Positions 11,993-21,256 of a stretch of DNA of 64,000 nucleotides are shown piece by piece. Source of the DNA: Thiobacillus denitrificans ATCC 25259 (GTDB lineage: Bacteria; Pseudomonadota; Gammaproteobacteria; Burkholderiales; Thiobacillaceae); NCBI RefSeq assembly GCF_000012745.1, contig NC_007404.1:1-64000 (forward strand). Reading direction: 5' to 3'. The translations under genes were made by a program, and so were the position numbers. How positions within the stretch are numbered: position 1 is the stretch's first letter; the number at the start of each line of letters is the position of its first letter. The notes beneath the pieces were generated by a model. It saw only the letters and a list, made by a program, of their open reading frames with translations. It made no database searches and was not told the DNA's origin.

Positions 11993-13057
11993 TCAGTGAA
12001 TTTTCTGGTAACGCCCGCCGGGCAGGGCCGCGATGCGACCGTCCAGTTCGAGCGCCAACAGCTTGGCGGAAAGCGCATCTAGCGTCAACCCGGTCTTTTG
12101 CGCTAGCGAATCGAGCGTCGTCGGCGCGCCGTCGAGGGCGTCGAGGACCGGATCGGGCTCGCTTTCCGGCAGCACCGGCGGTGAGAGTCGCTGCTGCCAC
12201 GCGAGTTCGTCGAGCACGTCGGCGGCCGATTCGACGAGCTTGGCGCCCTGCTTGATCAGCGCATGGCAGCCGCGCGCGAGCGGCGAGTGGATCGATCCGG
12301 GGATCGCGAACACCTCGCGCCCCTGCTCGGCCGCGACGCGCGCGGTGATCAGCGAGCCGCTGTCGGGCGCGGCCTCGACCACGAGCACGCCGCGGCTCAG
12401 GCCGCTGATCAGGCGGTTGCGGCGGGGGAAGTGGCCGGGCAGCGGCGGCGTGCCGAGTGCGAACTCGGAGACGACCAGGCCGTTCGCGGCGAGTTCGTGG
12501 GCGAGCGCCTTGTTGCGCGCCGGGTAGATGCGGTCGAGGCCGGTGCCGATGACGGCGACGCTCGACGCGGCGCCGGCCAGGCCACCGCGGTGCGCCGCGG
12601 CGTCGATCCCGAGCGCGAGGCCGCTGATCACCGTGAGTCCTGCGTTCGAGAGCGCGAGCGCGAAGGCCTCGGCGTCACGCAGCCCCTGCGGCGTGGCGTT
12701 GCGGCTGCCGACGATGCCGAGCGCGGGCCGGCCCAGGAGTTCGCGGCGGCCCTTGCAGTAGAGGACGGCCGGCGGATCGGCGATCTCGAGCAGCGCGGCG
12801 GGATAGTCCGCGTCGCCGAGCGTCATGAGCGAGTTGCCCGGCTGCTCGAGCCAGGCGAGCGCGGCGTCGAGCTGCGCGGGATCGGGCGCGCCGAGCACCG
12901 CGTCGCACTGCGCGGAGGAAAGATGGGCGGCGAGCGCGCTGCGGCCCGACGTCAAAACGGCCTCCGGTGAACCGAAGGCCGTCAGCAGGCGAAGCAGCGC
13001 CGCGTTGCCGACCCCCGGGGCGAGGGCCAGACGCAGCCAGACCTCGGTCGCGCTCAG
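11993..13057 (-). CDS. dprA: DNA processing protein DprA
   Basis: DprA loads RecA on incoming single-stranded DNA during natural transformation. The Rossmann core is complete: GIVGSRNATPQGL, ISGLALGIDAAAHRGGL, GTGLDRIYPARN and GHFPRRNRLISGLSRGVLVVEA. A C-terminal winged-helix (TTLDSLAQKTGLTLDALSAKLLALELDGRI) follows. The conserved N-terminus (ATEVWLRLALAPGVGN) has no ATG, GTG or TTG in front of it. The only positioned codon is CTG at 13057, whose TG overlaps the TGA stop of the LysM gene. The first conventional start is TTG at 12955, which would delete conserved sequence. I give the CTG start with reservation. Confidence 0.92.
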   Translation of the reverse strand: MSATEVWLRLALAPGVGNAALLRLLTAFGSPEAVLTSGRSALAAHLSSAQCDAVLGAPDPAQLDAALAWLEQPGNSLMTLGDADYPAALLEIADPPAVLYCKGRRELLGRPALGIVGSRNATPQGLRDAEAFALALSNAGLTVISGLALGIDAAAHRGGLAGAASSVAVIGTGLDRIYPARNKALAHELAANGLVVSEFALGTPPLPGHFPRRNRLISGLSRGVLVVEAAPDSGSLITARVAAEQGREVFAIPGSIHSPLARGCHALIKQGAKLVESAADVLDELAWQQRLSPPVLPESEPDPVLDALDGAPTTLDSLAQKTGLTLDALSAKLLALELDGRIAALPGGRYQKIH

Positions 13058-14250
13058 GGGGTCTTCACCGTGTCGAGCAGGTAGACCGGGCCTTCCGACT
13101 GCAGGATCAGCGCGTAGGCGACGCGATCGTAGACGCGGTAGACCATCAGCAGCCCGCTGCGCGCGTCCGGCAGCTTGACCGTGCGATCGCCGGTGCTGCC
13201 GAGGCAGGTGCTGCGGAAGGTGTTGCGCGCGTCGGCGACCTGATCGTAGGTGACCTTGCTGTTTTCCTTCAGGCAGCGCACGTCGTTGTAGAGCCAGGCG
13301 CCGCCGTCGGGGACGCCCCCGGCCTTTTCGTTGACCCAGGTCATGCGGTCCTTCTCGTCGCGGGTCAGCGTGACCGCCTGGCCTTCGCGGTAGACCGCGA
13401 GCACGTGGCCGGGCTCGAGGCCGTCGCGCGTGCCGCGGTTGATGACCACGGTCTGGTAGCGGCCGCTGTCCGAGAGGCCGCCGTAGGCCGAGATGATGCG
13501 GCCGCTGATCGCCGTTTCCGGCGCGCGCGGAACGTATTCGAAGGTCGTGCTGTTGTCGGCCTCGACGAGTTTGTCGCGCGGCAGGATCTCCTGCGCCGAG
13601 CGAGTGATGTGGATCTTCTGCGGCGCGCCCGGGACGACGGTGCGCGCGTCGCCGAGATACTCGACTTCGTGGCCGAGGATTTCGCCGGTCTCCGGGTCCT
13701 TGAGCGCCTTGCCGGGACGCAGCACGTTCCATTGCGTCACCCCGGTCTTGCCGCCCGTCGCGAAGGCCTCGTCCCCGCTCGCGAGCACGACGCGCTCGGC
13801 GTTGCTGCCGAGGATGAACGGCGCGCCGTCGAACGCGCCCTCGGGCACGACGCGCGGCTGCGACAGGAAGGGGTGGATGACGCGGATCGGAATCGCCGGG
13901 ATCGCGGCATCGTCGATTTCGCTTGCGCGCGCGACCGGCGAGAGCTTGACCGTCGGCATCCCGCCTTGCCCGCCCTTGACCAGGGCGAGGCGCGGCGACT
14001 TGCCGCTGCGGTCGAGCACGATCAGGTCGCCGGGGTAGATGCGGTGCGGATTCTTGATGTCGGCGCGATTCATGTTCCAGATCTGCGGCCAGCGCCACGG
14101 ATCCTTCAGGAACTTCGCGGAGATGTCCCACAGGGTGTCGCCTTTGACGACGACGTATCGGTCGGGAGCGTTGTCCTGCAGCTTGAGGGTGTCGGCCAGC
14201 ACGGGCGTCGCGGCAAACAGCAGGGCAAGGGAAACAACGAGTCGGCGCAC
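13054..14250 (-). CDS. Secreted LysM-domain protein
   Basis: A signal peptide (RRLVVSLALLFAATPVLA) is followed by one LysM peptidoglycan-binding domain at about residues 30-80 (YVVVKGDTLWDISAKFLKD through HRIYPGDLIVL). About 300 residues of less recognisable sequence follow. Homologues of this layout sit beside dprA in many betaproteobacteria and are annotated only as LysM proteins. They are presumed to act in the periplasm or at the outer membrane. The GTG at 14250 is preferred because GGAGG lies eight bases before it. An ATG at 14265 in the same frame contains that Shine-Dalgarno. It is divergent from def across about 150 bp and overlaps the dprA start. Confidence 0.85.
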   Translation of the reverse strand: MRRLVVSLALLFAATPVLADTLKLQDNAPDRYVVVKGDTLWDISAKFLKDPWRWPQIWNMNRADIKNPHRIYPGDLIVLDRSGKSPRLALVKGGQGGMPTVKLSPVARASEIDDAAIPAIPIRVIHPFLSQPRVVPEGAFDGAPFILGSNAERVVLASGDEAFATGGKTGVTQWNVLRPGKALKDPETGEILGHEVEYLGDARTVVPGAPQKIHITRSAQEILPRDKLVEADNSTTFEYVPRAPETAISGRIISAYGGLSDSGRYQTVVINRGTRDGLEPGHVLAVYREGQAVTLTRDEKDRMTWVNEKAGGVPDGGAWLYNDVRCLKENSKVTYDQVADARNTFRSTCLGSTGDRTVKLPDARSGLLMVYRVYDRVAYALILQSEGPVYLLDTVKTP

Positions 14251-14399
14251 TGGGGAACCCTCCATTTAGACCTTGTCTAATTCCGTGTTGAAATATACTG
14301 TGCGCTTAGCTTACGGCTATCCGCTGCCTTATATTTAGGGCTGTTCGCGGATTCCCGTCGGAAGCAGGCGAGCCGCCTTATCCAATTCGCTCGATTTTC

Positions 14400-14933
14400 A
14401 TGGCCAGACTCGACATCCTCCACTACCCCGATTCACGCCTGCACACGGTCGCCAAGCCCGTGGAGGCGGTCGACGCGCGTATCCGCAAGCTGGTCGACGA
14501 CATGGCCGAGACGATGTATGCGGCCCCCGGCATCGGTCTTGCCGCGACGCAGGTCAACGTCCACGAACGCGTGGTCGTGATCGACACCTCGGAAACCCGC
14601 GATGCGCTCCGCGTCTTCATCAATCCCGAAATCGTCGCGCAGTCGGGGCGCGAGGAAAGCGAGGAAGGCTGCCTCTCCGTGCCCGGCGTTTTCGACCGCG
14701 TCACGCGGGCCGAGCGCGTGACCGTGCGCGCGCTCGACCGCGACGGCAAGCCCTTCGAACTCGAGGCCGACGGTCTGCTCGCGGTCTGCATCCAGCACGA
14801 ACTGGATCATCTGGCCGGCAAGGTCTTCGTCGATTACCTCTCGCCGCTCAAGCGCAACCGCATCAAGACCAAGCTGCTCAAGCAGGCGCGCGAGCACCGG
14901 CCCGAGCCGGCGCCGGCGCGCGCTTCCCTTTAA
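14400..14933 (+). CDS. def: Peptide deformylase
   Basis: Def removes the N-formyl group from nascent proteins using a bound Fe2+ or similar metal. All three motifs are present in this 177-residue protein: GIGLAATQV near residue 45, EGCLSV near 91 (metal-binding Cys) and [12 protein letters not shown] near 130 (two metal-binding His and the catalytic Glu). The C-terminus ends in a short basic extension. fmt follows nine bases later, so the formylating and deformylating enzymes are cotranscribed, as usual. def opens a long codirectional run reaching yggX. Confidence 0.97.
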   Translation: MARLDILHYPDSRLHTVAKPVEAVDARIRKLVDDMAETMYAAPGIGLAATQVNVHERVVVIDTSETRDALRVFINPEIVAQSGREESEEGCLSVPGVFDRVTRAERVTVRALDRDGKPFELEADGLLAVCIQHELDHLAGKVFVDYLSPLKRNRIKTKLLKQAREHRPEPAPARASL

Positions 14934-14942
14934 GCCAACCCG

Positions 14943-15872
14943 ATGCGCGTGATATTCGCCGGCACGCCGCCGTTCGCGGCGGCCGCCCTCGAGGCGCTCG
15001 TCGCCGCCGGGCACGAGATCGTCCTCGTCCTCACCCAACCCGACCGGCCTGCCGGCCGCGGCATGAAGCTCGCCGCGAGTGCCGTCAAGCAGGCCGCGCT
15101 CGCGCACGGGCTGCCGGTGTACCAGCCGACGACGCTGAAAACCCCCGAGGCGCAGGCGCGGCTCGCGGACTGCGCGGCCGACGTCATGGTCGTCGCCGCC
15201 TACGGGCTGATCCTGCCGCAGGCCGTGCTCGACCTGCCACGCCTCGGCTGCCTCAACATCCACGCCTCGCTGCTGCCGCGCTGGCGCGGCGCGGCGCCGA
15301 TCCAGCGCGCGATTCTCGCCGGCGACTGCGAGACCGGGATCACGATCATGCAGATGGCCGCCGGCCTCGACACCGGCGCGATGCTTGCCAAAACGGTCGT
15401 GCCGATCGCGGACGCCGACACCGCGGCGACGCTCCACGACGCGCTCGCGGTCGCCGGCGCCGCGGCGATCGTTTCCGCGCTGAGTGCGTACGACACGCTC
15501 GTGCCGCAGACGCAGGACGAACGTGAAGCGAGCTACGCCGCCAAGCTCAGCAAGGAAGAAGCCCGCCTCGACTGGCAGCAGCCGGCCGAGGCGCTCGCGC
15601 GCGCGGTGCGTGCGTTCAACCCGGTCCCGGGCGCGTGGACGCTGCTCGCCGGCGCGCCCTTCAAGATCCTGCGCGCGGAGGCCGCGCCGCAGGGCGAGGC
15701 GGATGCGCCGCCGGGAACGGTGCTGCGGGCCGACCCTGCCGGGATCGTCGTCGCCTGTGGTGGCGGCGCGCTCGTCCTGCACGAAATCCAGGCCGCAGGG
15801 AGCAAGCGCATGACGGCGGCCGCCTTCCTCGCCGGCCGCGCGCTCTCGGCGGGGACACGGCTCGGCGCCTGA
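14943..15872 (+). CDS. fmt: Methionyl-tRNA formyltransferase
   Basis: Fmt formylates initiator Met-tRNA with 10-formyl-tetrahydrofolate. The 309-residue protein begins [19 protein letters not shown] and has the catalytic segment [21 protein letters not shown] (Asn and His of the formyltransferase active site). It then has the conserved [13 protein letters not shown] and a C-terminal OB-like domain ([22 protein letters not shown]). Length and start match the family. It lies 9 bp after def and 101 bp before rsmB. Confidence 0.97.
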   Translation: MRVIFAGTPPFAAAALEALVAAGHEIVLVLTQPDRPAGRGMKLAASAVKQAALAHGLPVYQPTTLKTPEAQARLADCAADVMVVAAYGLILPQAVLDLPRLGCLNIHASLLPRWRGAAPIQRAILAGDCETGITIMQMAAGLDTGAMLAKTVVPIADADTAATLHDALAVAGAAAIVSALSAYDTLVPQTQDEREASYAAKLSKEEARLDWQQPAEALARAVRAFNPVPGAWTLLAGAPFKILRAEAAPQGEADAPPGTVLRADPAGIVVACGGGALVLHEIQAAGSKRMTAAAFLAGRALSAGTRLGA

Positions 15873-15973
15873 ACCGCGCGGCCGGGTTCGGTCGCCGCGC
15901 CTGCTATCATCCGGCGCTCACGCCAGCGCCTCCAAGCCGATGAATCGAACCCGCACGCGGCCCCTGCCCCGCC

Positions 15974-17230
15974 ATGCGTAAGCTGCAAAAGATCGCCGCC
16001 GACGCGCTCGAGGATGTCCTCGCGGGCGCAGCCTTGCACCAGGTGTTGCCCGCCGGGCAGCGTCTGCTCACGACGCCCGGCGAGCGCGGCGCGCTGCAGG
16101 ACCTCGTCTACGGCAGCCTGCGCCAGCTGGGCCGCATCGACGCCTGGCTCGACGCGCTGCTCGAGCGCCCGCTGACCGATCCGCACCTCGAGTCGCTGTT
16201 GCGGATCGCGCTCTACCAGATGGCCTACACCCGGGCCCCCGCGCACGCGATCGTGCACAACGCCGTCAGCGCGGCCGGCGGCGGCTGGCGGCGCGGTCTC
16301 GCCAACGCGGTGCTGCGCAATTTCCAGCGCCGCCGCGCCGAACTCGACGCCCTTGCCGAGGCGAAACCGGGCGCGCGCTGGTCACATCCCGAGTGGTGGA
16401 TCGAGAAGCTGCGCGCCGCGTATCCCGAGCGCTGGCAGGCGATTCTCGCCGCGAGCCTGCTGCATCCGCCGTTTACCCTCAGGGTCAGCAGCCGGCACGG
16501 CGACGTCGCGAGCTATCTCGCCGAGCTCAATGAGGCCGGCCTGCCCGCGCACCGGAGCGGCCAACAGGCGGTCACGCTCGAGAAGGCCGTCCCGGTCCAG
16601 CTGCTGCCGGGATTTGCCGAAGGCCGGGTATCGGTTCAGGACGCAGGCGCGCAGCACGCCGCGCGCCTGCTCGGCGCCAAGCCGGGCGAACGCGTGCTCG
16701 ACGCCTGCGCCGCGCCGGGAGGCAAGACTGGCCACATTCTCGAGCTGGCCGACGTCGACCTCGTCGCACTCGACGTCGACGCGGCCCGGCTCGCGCGCGT
16801 GCAGGAGAACCTCGACCGCCTGCGTCTGCACGCGACCCTGGTCGAGGGCGATGCCGCGCGGCCCGAGGCATGGTGGGACGGCCGCCCGTTCGACCGCATC
16901 CTGGCCGACGTGCCGTGCAGCGCCTCGGGCGTCGTGCGCCGCAACCCCGACATCAAGTGGCTGCGCCGACCGGGCGACATCGCTCAATTTGCCGCGCAGC
17001 AGGCCGTAATAGTGGAGGCGCTTTGGCGCCTGCTGCGCCCGGGTGGTACATTGCTTTACGCCACCTGCTCGATATTTCACGAAGAAAACGAGGGCCAGGT
17101 GCAGGCCTTCCTGGCGCGCCACGTCCAGGATGCCGAACGCTGTTCGCTCCCTGAACCTTTGTCCGACGGGTCGCTACTGCCTGATGCCGAGCATGATGGT
17201 TTCTTCTACGCCCTGCTGCGCAAGATTTGA
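15974..17230 (+). CDS. rsmB: 16S rRNA (cytosine-967-C5)-methyltransferase RsmB
   Basis: RsmB methylates C967 of 16S rRNA. The 418-residue protein has a NusB-like N-terminal domain (about residues 1-145) and a SAM-dependent methyltransferase domain. Motif I is VLDACAAPGGKTGHI; the two cysteine motifs of m5C enzymes are DVPCSASGVVRRNPDIKWLR and LYATCSIFHEENEGQV. The fmt-rsmB order is the usual one. The start at 15974 fits the NusB-like N-terminus. The next gene begins four bases after its stop. Confidence 0.95.
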   Translation: MRKLQKIAADALEDVLAGAALHQVLPAGQRLLTTPGERGALQDLVYGSLRQLGRIDAWLDALLERPLTDPHLESLLRIALYQMAYTRAPAHAIVHNAVSAAGGGWRRGLANAVLRNFQRRRAELDALAEAKPGARWSHPEWWIEKLRAAYPERWQAILAASLLHPPFTLRVSSRHGDVASYLAELNEAGLPAHRSGQQAVTLEKAVPVQLLPGFAEGRVSVQDAGAQHAARLLGAKPGERVLDACAAPGGKTGHILELADVDLVALDVDAARLARVQENLDRLRLHATLVEGDAARPEAWWDGRPFDRILADVPCSASGVVRRNPDIKWLRRPGDIAQFAAQQAVIVEALWRLLRPGGTLLYATCSIFHEENEGQVQAFLARHVQDAERCSLPEPLSDGSLLPDAEHDGFFYALLRKI

Positions 17231-17234
17231 GCAG

Positions 17235-17837
17235 GTGCTGCGCTGGTTGGCCGGCGCGCTGCTCGCATGCTGGGTCGGGCTGGCGTCGGCGGACGGCCGC
17301 AGTGCGGTCAAGGAAGCTTCGGTCCATGCCACCGCGCAGGGCCACGCGCTTGACGCCGATATCCGGGTCGCGCTCAATCGCACGCTCGAGGACGCGCTCG
17401 TCCGCGGCATCGACCTTCACTTCGTGCTCGAACTCGAGGTGACCCGGCCGCGCGACTGGTGGTTCGACGCCGACGTCGTCGAGGCCGTGCGCAAGCAGCG
17501 CCTCTATTACCACCTGCTGCTGCGGCGTTATATCGTCGACTCGGGCTACCGGACGCGAACGGCGGCGACGCTCGACGAAGCGCTGGCCCTGCTCGGCCGC
17601 GTCGACGGCTGGCCGGTCGCCGAACGCGGCACGCTCGTGCCCGGCCGGCGTTACGAAGGCCGCCTGCGCCTGCGTCTCGACAGCAGCCAGTTGCCCAAAC
17701 CGCTGTCGATCGGCGCGGTCGCTGGCGACCGCTGGGAGTTCGCGACGCCCTGGTACGCGTGGTCGTTCGAAGCGCCCTCACCGCCGCCGCCTGCTTCTTC
17801 CTCGCCGACCCCGTCGGCCTCGCCCGCCACGCCCTGA
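17235..17837 (+). CDS. DUF4390 family exported protein
   Basis: The 200-residue protein starts at GTG 17235 with a signal sequence (VLRWLAGALLACWVGLASA). Its body fits DUF4390: about 160 residues including [28 protein letters not shown] and LYYHLLLRRYIV. In betaproteobacteria this family is found almost always between rsmB and an ntrY-like kinase, which is the order here, but its role is unknown. It may present something to the sensor kinase, which is inference from neighbourhood only. The stop overlaps the next start (TGATG). The tail is rich in Pro and Ser. Confidence 0.85.
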   Translation: MLRWLAGALLACWVGLASADGRSAVKEASVHATAQGHALDADIRVALNRTLEDALVRGIDLHFVLELEVTRPRDWWFDADVVEAVRKQRLYYHLLLRRYIVDSGYRTRTAATLDEALALLGRVDGWPVAERGTLVPGRRYEGRLRLRLDSSQLPKPLSIGAVAGDRWEFATPWYAWSFEAPSPPPPASSSPTPSASPATP

Positions 17838-19969
17838 TGCGCCGTCTGATCGCAGTCGTTCTCGTCGTGGCCGTCATGCTGCTGGCGTTCCTGTTCAACG
17901 CGAGCCGTGGCAGCAGTGCTTTTTCCGACACGCTGCCGACGCTGTTCGTCGGCGGCGGCCTGCTCGGCGCAGCCCTCCTCGCGCTGCTGGTCTGGCGCCT
18001 GTGGTGGCTCCGGAAACGGATTCGCCGCGGCGTCTTCGGCGCCAAGCTGACGCTCAAGCTGCTGCTCATGTTCGGGGTCGTCGCGACCCTGCCCGGCCTG
18101 GTCGTCTACGGCGCTTCGGTGTTCTTTCTCAATCGCTCGATCGAGACCTGGTTCGACGTGCGCGTCGACAATGCGCTCGCGTCCGGCGTCAAGCTCGGAC
18201 AGGCCGCGCTCGACGACCTGCTGCGCGATCTCGAACTCAAGGCGCAACGCATGGCGCTCTCGCTTTCGGACGAGGGCCCGGGCTCGATCATCACGAGTCT
18301 GTCGACGCTGCGCGAACAGAGCGCGGTACAGGAGCTGACGCTGTTCGACGAACGCGGCGGCGTCATCGCGCACGTCAGCGGCGACCGCGGCCTGCTTCCC
18401 GTGTTGCCCGAGCGCGGCGTGCTCTGGCAGGTGCGGCAGGAGCATCCGTACAGCCGCATCGAGGAGGTCGCCGACCGCGGCCTCGTCATGCACGTCATCG
18501 TGCCCGTTTACACCAGCGCGCTGACCGGCGAGACGCGCGTGCTCCAGCTCGTGCAGCCGGTGCCGTCGACGCTCGCGCGCGACGCCCAGGCCGTCCAATC
18601 GGCGTACAAGGAGTACCAGGAGATCGCGGTCTCGCGCCTCGGGCTCAAGCGCATCTATGGCGTTGCGCTTACGCTCACGCTCATGCTCGCCCTGCTGCTG
18701 ACCTTCGTCATCGCCTACCTGCTGTCGGACCGGCTCGGTTCGCCGCTGCGCACGCTCGCGCGCGGCACGCGGGCCGTCGCCAAGGGCGACTTCTCGCAGA
18801 TGCCGTCGGTGTCGAGTCGCGACGAACTCGGTGTGCTGATCCAGTCGTTCAACCGGATGACGCGGCAGTTGTCGGATGCGCGCGAGCAGGTTGCCGAGAA
18901 CCATCGGCAGACCGAGCAGGCCAAGGCCTTCCTCGAGCGCGTGCTGGCGAACTTGTCGTCCGGCGTCGTCGTGCTCGACGACGCGCTGCGCGTGCGCACG
19001 GTCAATGAAGCCGCCGCACACATCCTCGGCGTCGACAGCGCGGCGCTCGAAGGACGATTGCTGACCGCGCTCGGACAGGACGCCGACGCGCTACACGGCT
19101 TCGGCGCCGCCGCCGCGACGCGCTTCGGCGAGCACGAAGGCGAATGGCAGGAGCAGGTCGGCTACGCCGGATCGGACAGCAGGCAGACCTTGCTGCTGCG
19201 CGGCACCCGTCTGCCGTCGGGCTACGAGCGCGGCTACGTGCTCGTGTTCGACGACGTGACCAAGCTCATCGACGCCGAACGCAACGCGGCGTGGAGCGAA
19301 GTCGCACGGCGTCTCGCGCACGAGATCAAGAATCCGCTCACGCCGATCCAGCTCTCGGCCGAGCGCATCGCGCGCAAGCTCGGCGGGCGGCTCGAAGCGC
19401 AGGACGCCGACTTCCTCGCGCGCGCGACGCAGACCATCGTCAATCAGGTCGCTGCGATGAAGAACATGGTCGACGCGTTCGCCGGCTATGCACGGATGCC
19501 GCGCGCGCGGCTCGAAGCGCTCGATCTCAATGCGCTGGTGCGCGATGTGCTGAGTCTCTACGACGCCAAGGCGCTCGGCCTGCAATTGCATCTCGGCGAC
19601 GACCTGCCGCAGGTCGCAGGCGACGCGACGTTATTGCGTCAGGTGATACATAATCTGATGCAAAATGCGCAGGATGCGCTAGCCGGGCACGTCTCGCCGC
19701 GTCTGGACGTGGAGACACACCTCAAGAAGAATCAGACAGTGAGTTTGACAGTGACAGACAATGGAGCCGGCTTCCCGGAGCACCTGATGACGCGGCTGTT
19801 CGAGCCTTATGCAACGACCAAGGCGAAGGGAACGGGCCTTGGCCTCGCCATCGTCAAGAAAATCGTGGAAGAGCACCACGGCAAGATCCAGATCGAGAAC
19901 CTCAAATCGGGCGGGGCGGCGGTCCACATCACGCTGCCGGTCCATGCGGCTGCAGGAGAGAACACGTGA
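17837..19969 (+). CDS. ntrY: NtrY-like membrane sensor histidine kinase
   Basis: The 710-residue kinase has hydrophobic N-terminal segments at about residues 4-22, 35-55 and 73-95, then an extracytoplasmic region and another membrane segment near 275-295. HAMP (SDRLGSPLRTLARGTRAVAKG), PAS (FLERVLANLSSGVVVLDD), HisKA and HATPase domains follow. The phospho-acceptor is His495 in RRLAHEIKNPLTPIQLSAERI. ATP-binding motifs are NLMQNAQDAL and GTGLGLAIVKKIVEEHHGK. This is the NtrY architecture. NtrY/NtrX systems are linked to nitrogen, redox or envelope control, and the link to potassium uptake here rests on the neighbouring trk genes. The start overlaps the previous stop (TGATG) and the stop overlaps ntrX (GTGA). 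Confidence 0.92.
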   Translation: MRRLIAVVLVVAVMLLAFLFNASRGSSAFSDTLPTLFVGGGLLGAALLALLVWRLWWLRKRIRRGVFGAKLTLKLLLMFGVVATLPGLVVYGASVFFLNRSIETWFDVRVDNALASGVKLGQAALDDLLRDLELKAQRMALSLSDEGPGSIITSLSTLREQSAVQELTLFDERGGVIAHVSGDRGLLPVLPERGVLWQVRQEHPYSRIEEVADRGLVMHVIVPVYTSALTGETRVLQLVQPVPSTLARDAQAVQSAYKEYQEIAVSRLGLKRIYGVALTLTLMLALLLTFVIAYLLSDRLGSPLRTLARGTRAVAKGDFSQMPSVSSRDELGVLIQSFNRMTRQLSDAREQVAENHRQTEQAKAFLERVLANLSSGVVVLDDALRVRTVNEAAAHILGVDSAALEGRLLTALGQDADALHGFGAAAATRFGEHEGEWQEQVGYAGSDSRQTLLLRGTRLPSGYERGYVLVFDDVTKLIDAERNAAWSEVARRLAHEIKNPLTPIQLSAERIARKLGGRLEAQDADFLARATQTIVNQVAAMKNMVDAFAGYARMPRARLEALDLNALVRDVLSLYDAKALGLQLHLGDDLPQVAGDATLLRQVIHNLMQNAQDALAGHVSPRLDVETHLKKNQTVSLTVTDNGAGFPEHLMTRLFEPYATTKAKGTGLGLAIVKKIVEEHHGKIQIENLKSGGAAVHITLPVHAAAGENT

Positions 19970-21240
19970 GCGGGCATATTCTCGTCGTCGACGACGAAGT
20001 GGGCATACGTGAGTTGTTGTCCGAGATCCTGACCGACGAGGGCTACGACGTCCATCTCGCCGAAAATGCCGAAGCGGCACGCGCGTTTCGCGCGCAGCGC
20101 CGCCCCGACCTCGTGCTGCTCGACATCTGGATGCCTGACACCGACGGCGTGACCCTGCTCAAGGAATGGGCCGGCGGCGGGCAACTGACGATGCCCGTCG
20201 TCATGATGTCGGGCCACGGCACGATCGACACCGCGGTCGAGGCGACGCGGCTCGGCGCTGCCGACTTCCTCGAAAAGCCGGTAGCGCTCGCCAAGCTCAT
20301 CGACACCGTCAACAAGGCGATCAAGCGCGGTGTCGCGCTGCCGCGGCGCGCGCCGAGCATGGACCTGTCCGCGCTCGGTCGCAGCACGCTGATTGCCGAA
20401 CTCAAGAAGCGCCTGGCGCAGATCGCCGGCAACACCGCGCCGGTCCTGTTGCTCGGCGAGGCCGGCAGTGGCTTCGAGATCTGCGCGCAGTTCCTGCACC
20501 AGCCCGCGAGTCCGTGGATCGAGATCAAGGATCGTGCGCGCCTGGTGTCCGATCCACTGAGCTTCGTCGAAACGCTCGGCAACGGCACGCTGTATCTGCC
20601 CGAGGTGTGCGAGCTCGGCCGCCTCGAGCAGAAAGGCCTCGGGCTGCTGCTCGACCGCATCGAAGGCAGCGGCGCCCGCCTCGTCTGCGCGAGCAGCCGC
20701 AGCCTCGACGCGATGGTCGCCGCGGGCGAGTTCGACAGCCGGCTTTTCTACCGCCTTTCGAGCCTCGCGATCCAGGTGCCGCCGCTGCGCGAGCATCGCG
20801 AGGACATTCCGGACATTGCCAATTTCATGCTCGCGCAACTGGTCGAAGAAGGCGTCTGTCCGGTGCGCCGCCTGACCACGCCCGCGCTCAACCAGCTGCG
20901 CAACTTCGACTGGCCCGGCAACCTGCCGCAGCTCAACAACGCCGTGCGCACGCTCGCGGTCACGGCGCTGGCGAGCGAGATCGACGCGGTCGACGTCAAC
21001 CGCGTGCTCGCGCCGATGAAGCACGCCGCGCCGGCCGTCGCCCAGGGCATTCCGCTTGACATCCCGCTGCGCGAAGCGCGCGACGCGTTCGAGCGCATGT
21101 ATTTCGAGCACCTCATCCAGAAGGAAGGCGGCAGCATGACGCGGGTCGCGGACAAATCCGGACTCGAGCGCACCCACCTCTACCGCAAGCTCAAGCAGCT
21201 CAACATCCGCCACGGTCGTCGCCTGGACGAAGACCTGTGA
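19966..21240 (+). CDS. ntrX: NtrX-like response regulator with degenerate AAA+ domain
   Basis: The 424-residue partner of the upstream kinase has an intact receiver domain (acidic pair D9/D10, phospho-acceptor D53 in LLDIWMPD, and Lys in FLEKPVALA). It has a Fis-type helix-turn-helix at the C-terminus (GGSMTRVADKSGLERTHLYRKL). The middle is a shrunken AAA+ domain. Walker A reads GEAGSGFE without the lysine, Walker B reads GTLYLPEV with the aspartate replaced, and the GAFTGA loop that contacts sigma-54 is absent. It should not act as a sigma-54 activator and may regulate by binding alone. GTG start, with AGGAG upstream. Confidence 0.92.
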   Translation: MSGHILVVDDEVGIRELLSEILTDEGYDVHLAENAEAARAFRAQRRPDLVLLDIWMPDTDGVTLLKEWAGGGQLTMPVVMMSGHGTIDTAVEATRLGAADFLEKPVALAKLIDTVNKAIKRGVALPRRAPSMDLSALGRSTLIAELKKRLAQIAGNTAPVLLLGEAGSGFEICAQFLHQPASPWIEIKDRARLVSDPLSFVETLGNGTLYLPEVCELGRLEQKGLGLLLDRIEGSGARLVCASSRSLDAMVAAGEFDSRLFYRLSSLAIQVPPLREHREDIPDIANFMLAQLVEEGVCPVRRLTTPALNQLRNFDWPGNLPQLNNAVRTLAVTALASEIDAVDVNRVLAPMKHAAPAVAQGIPLDIPLREARDAFERMYFEHLIQKEGGSMTRVADKSGLERTHLYRKLKQLNIRHGRRLDEDL

Positions 21241-21256
21241 AGGCGGGCAAACGCCC

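Noticed and set aside
13054..14131. N-terminal extension of dprA across the LysM gene
   Set aside because: The extended frame reads Arg/Gly/Ala-rich sequence opposite the frame used by the LysM gene and lacks any DprA conservation.
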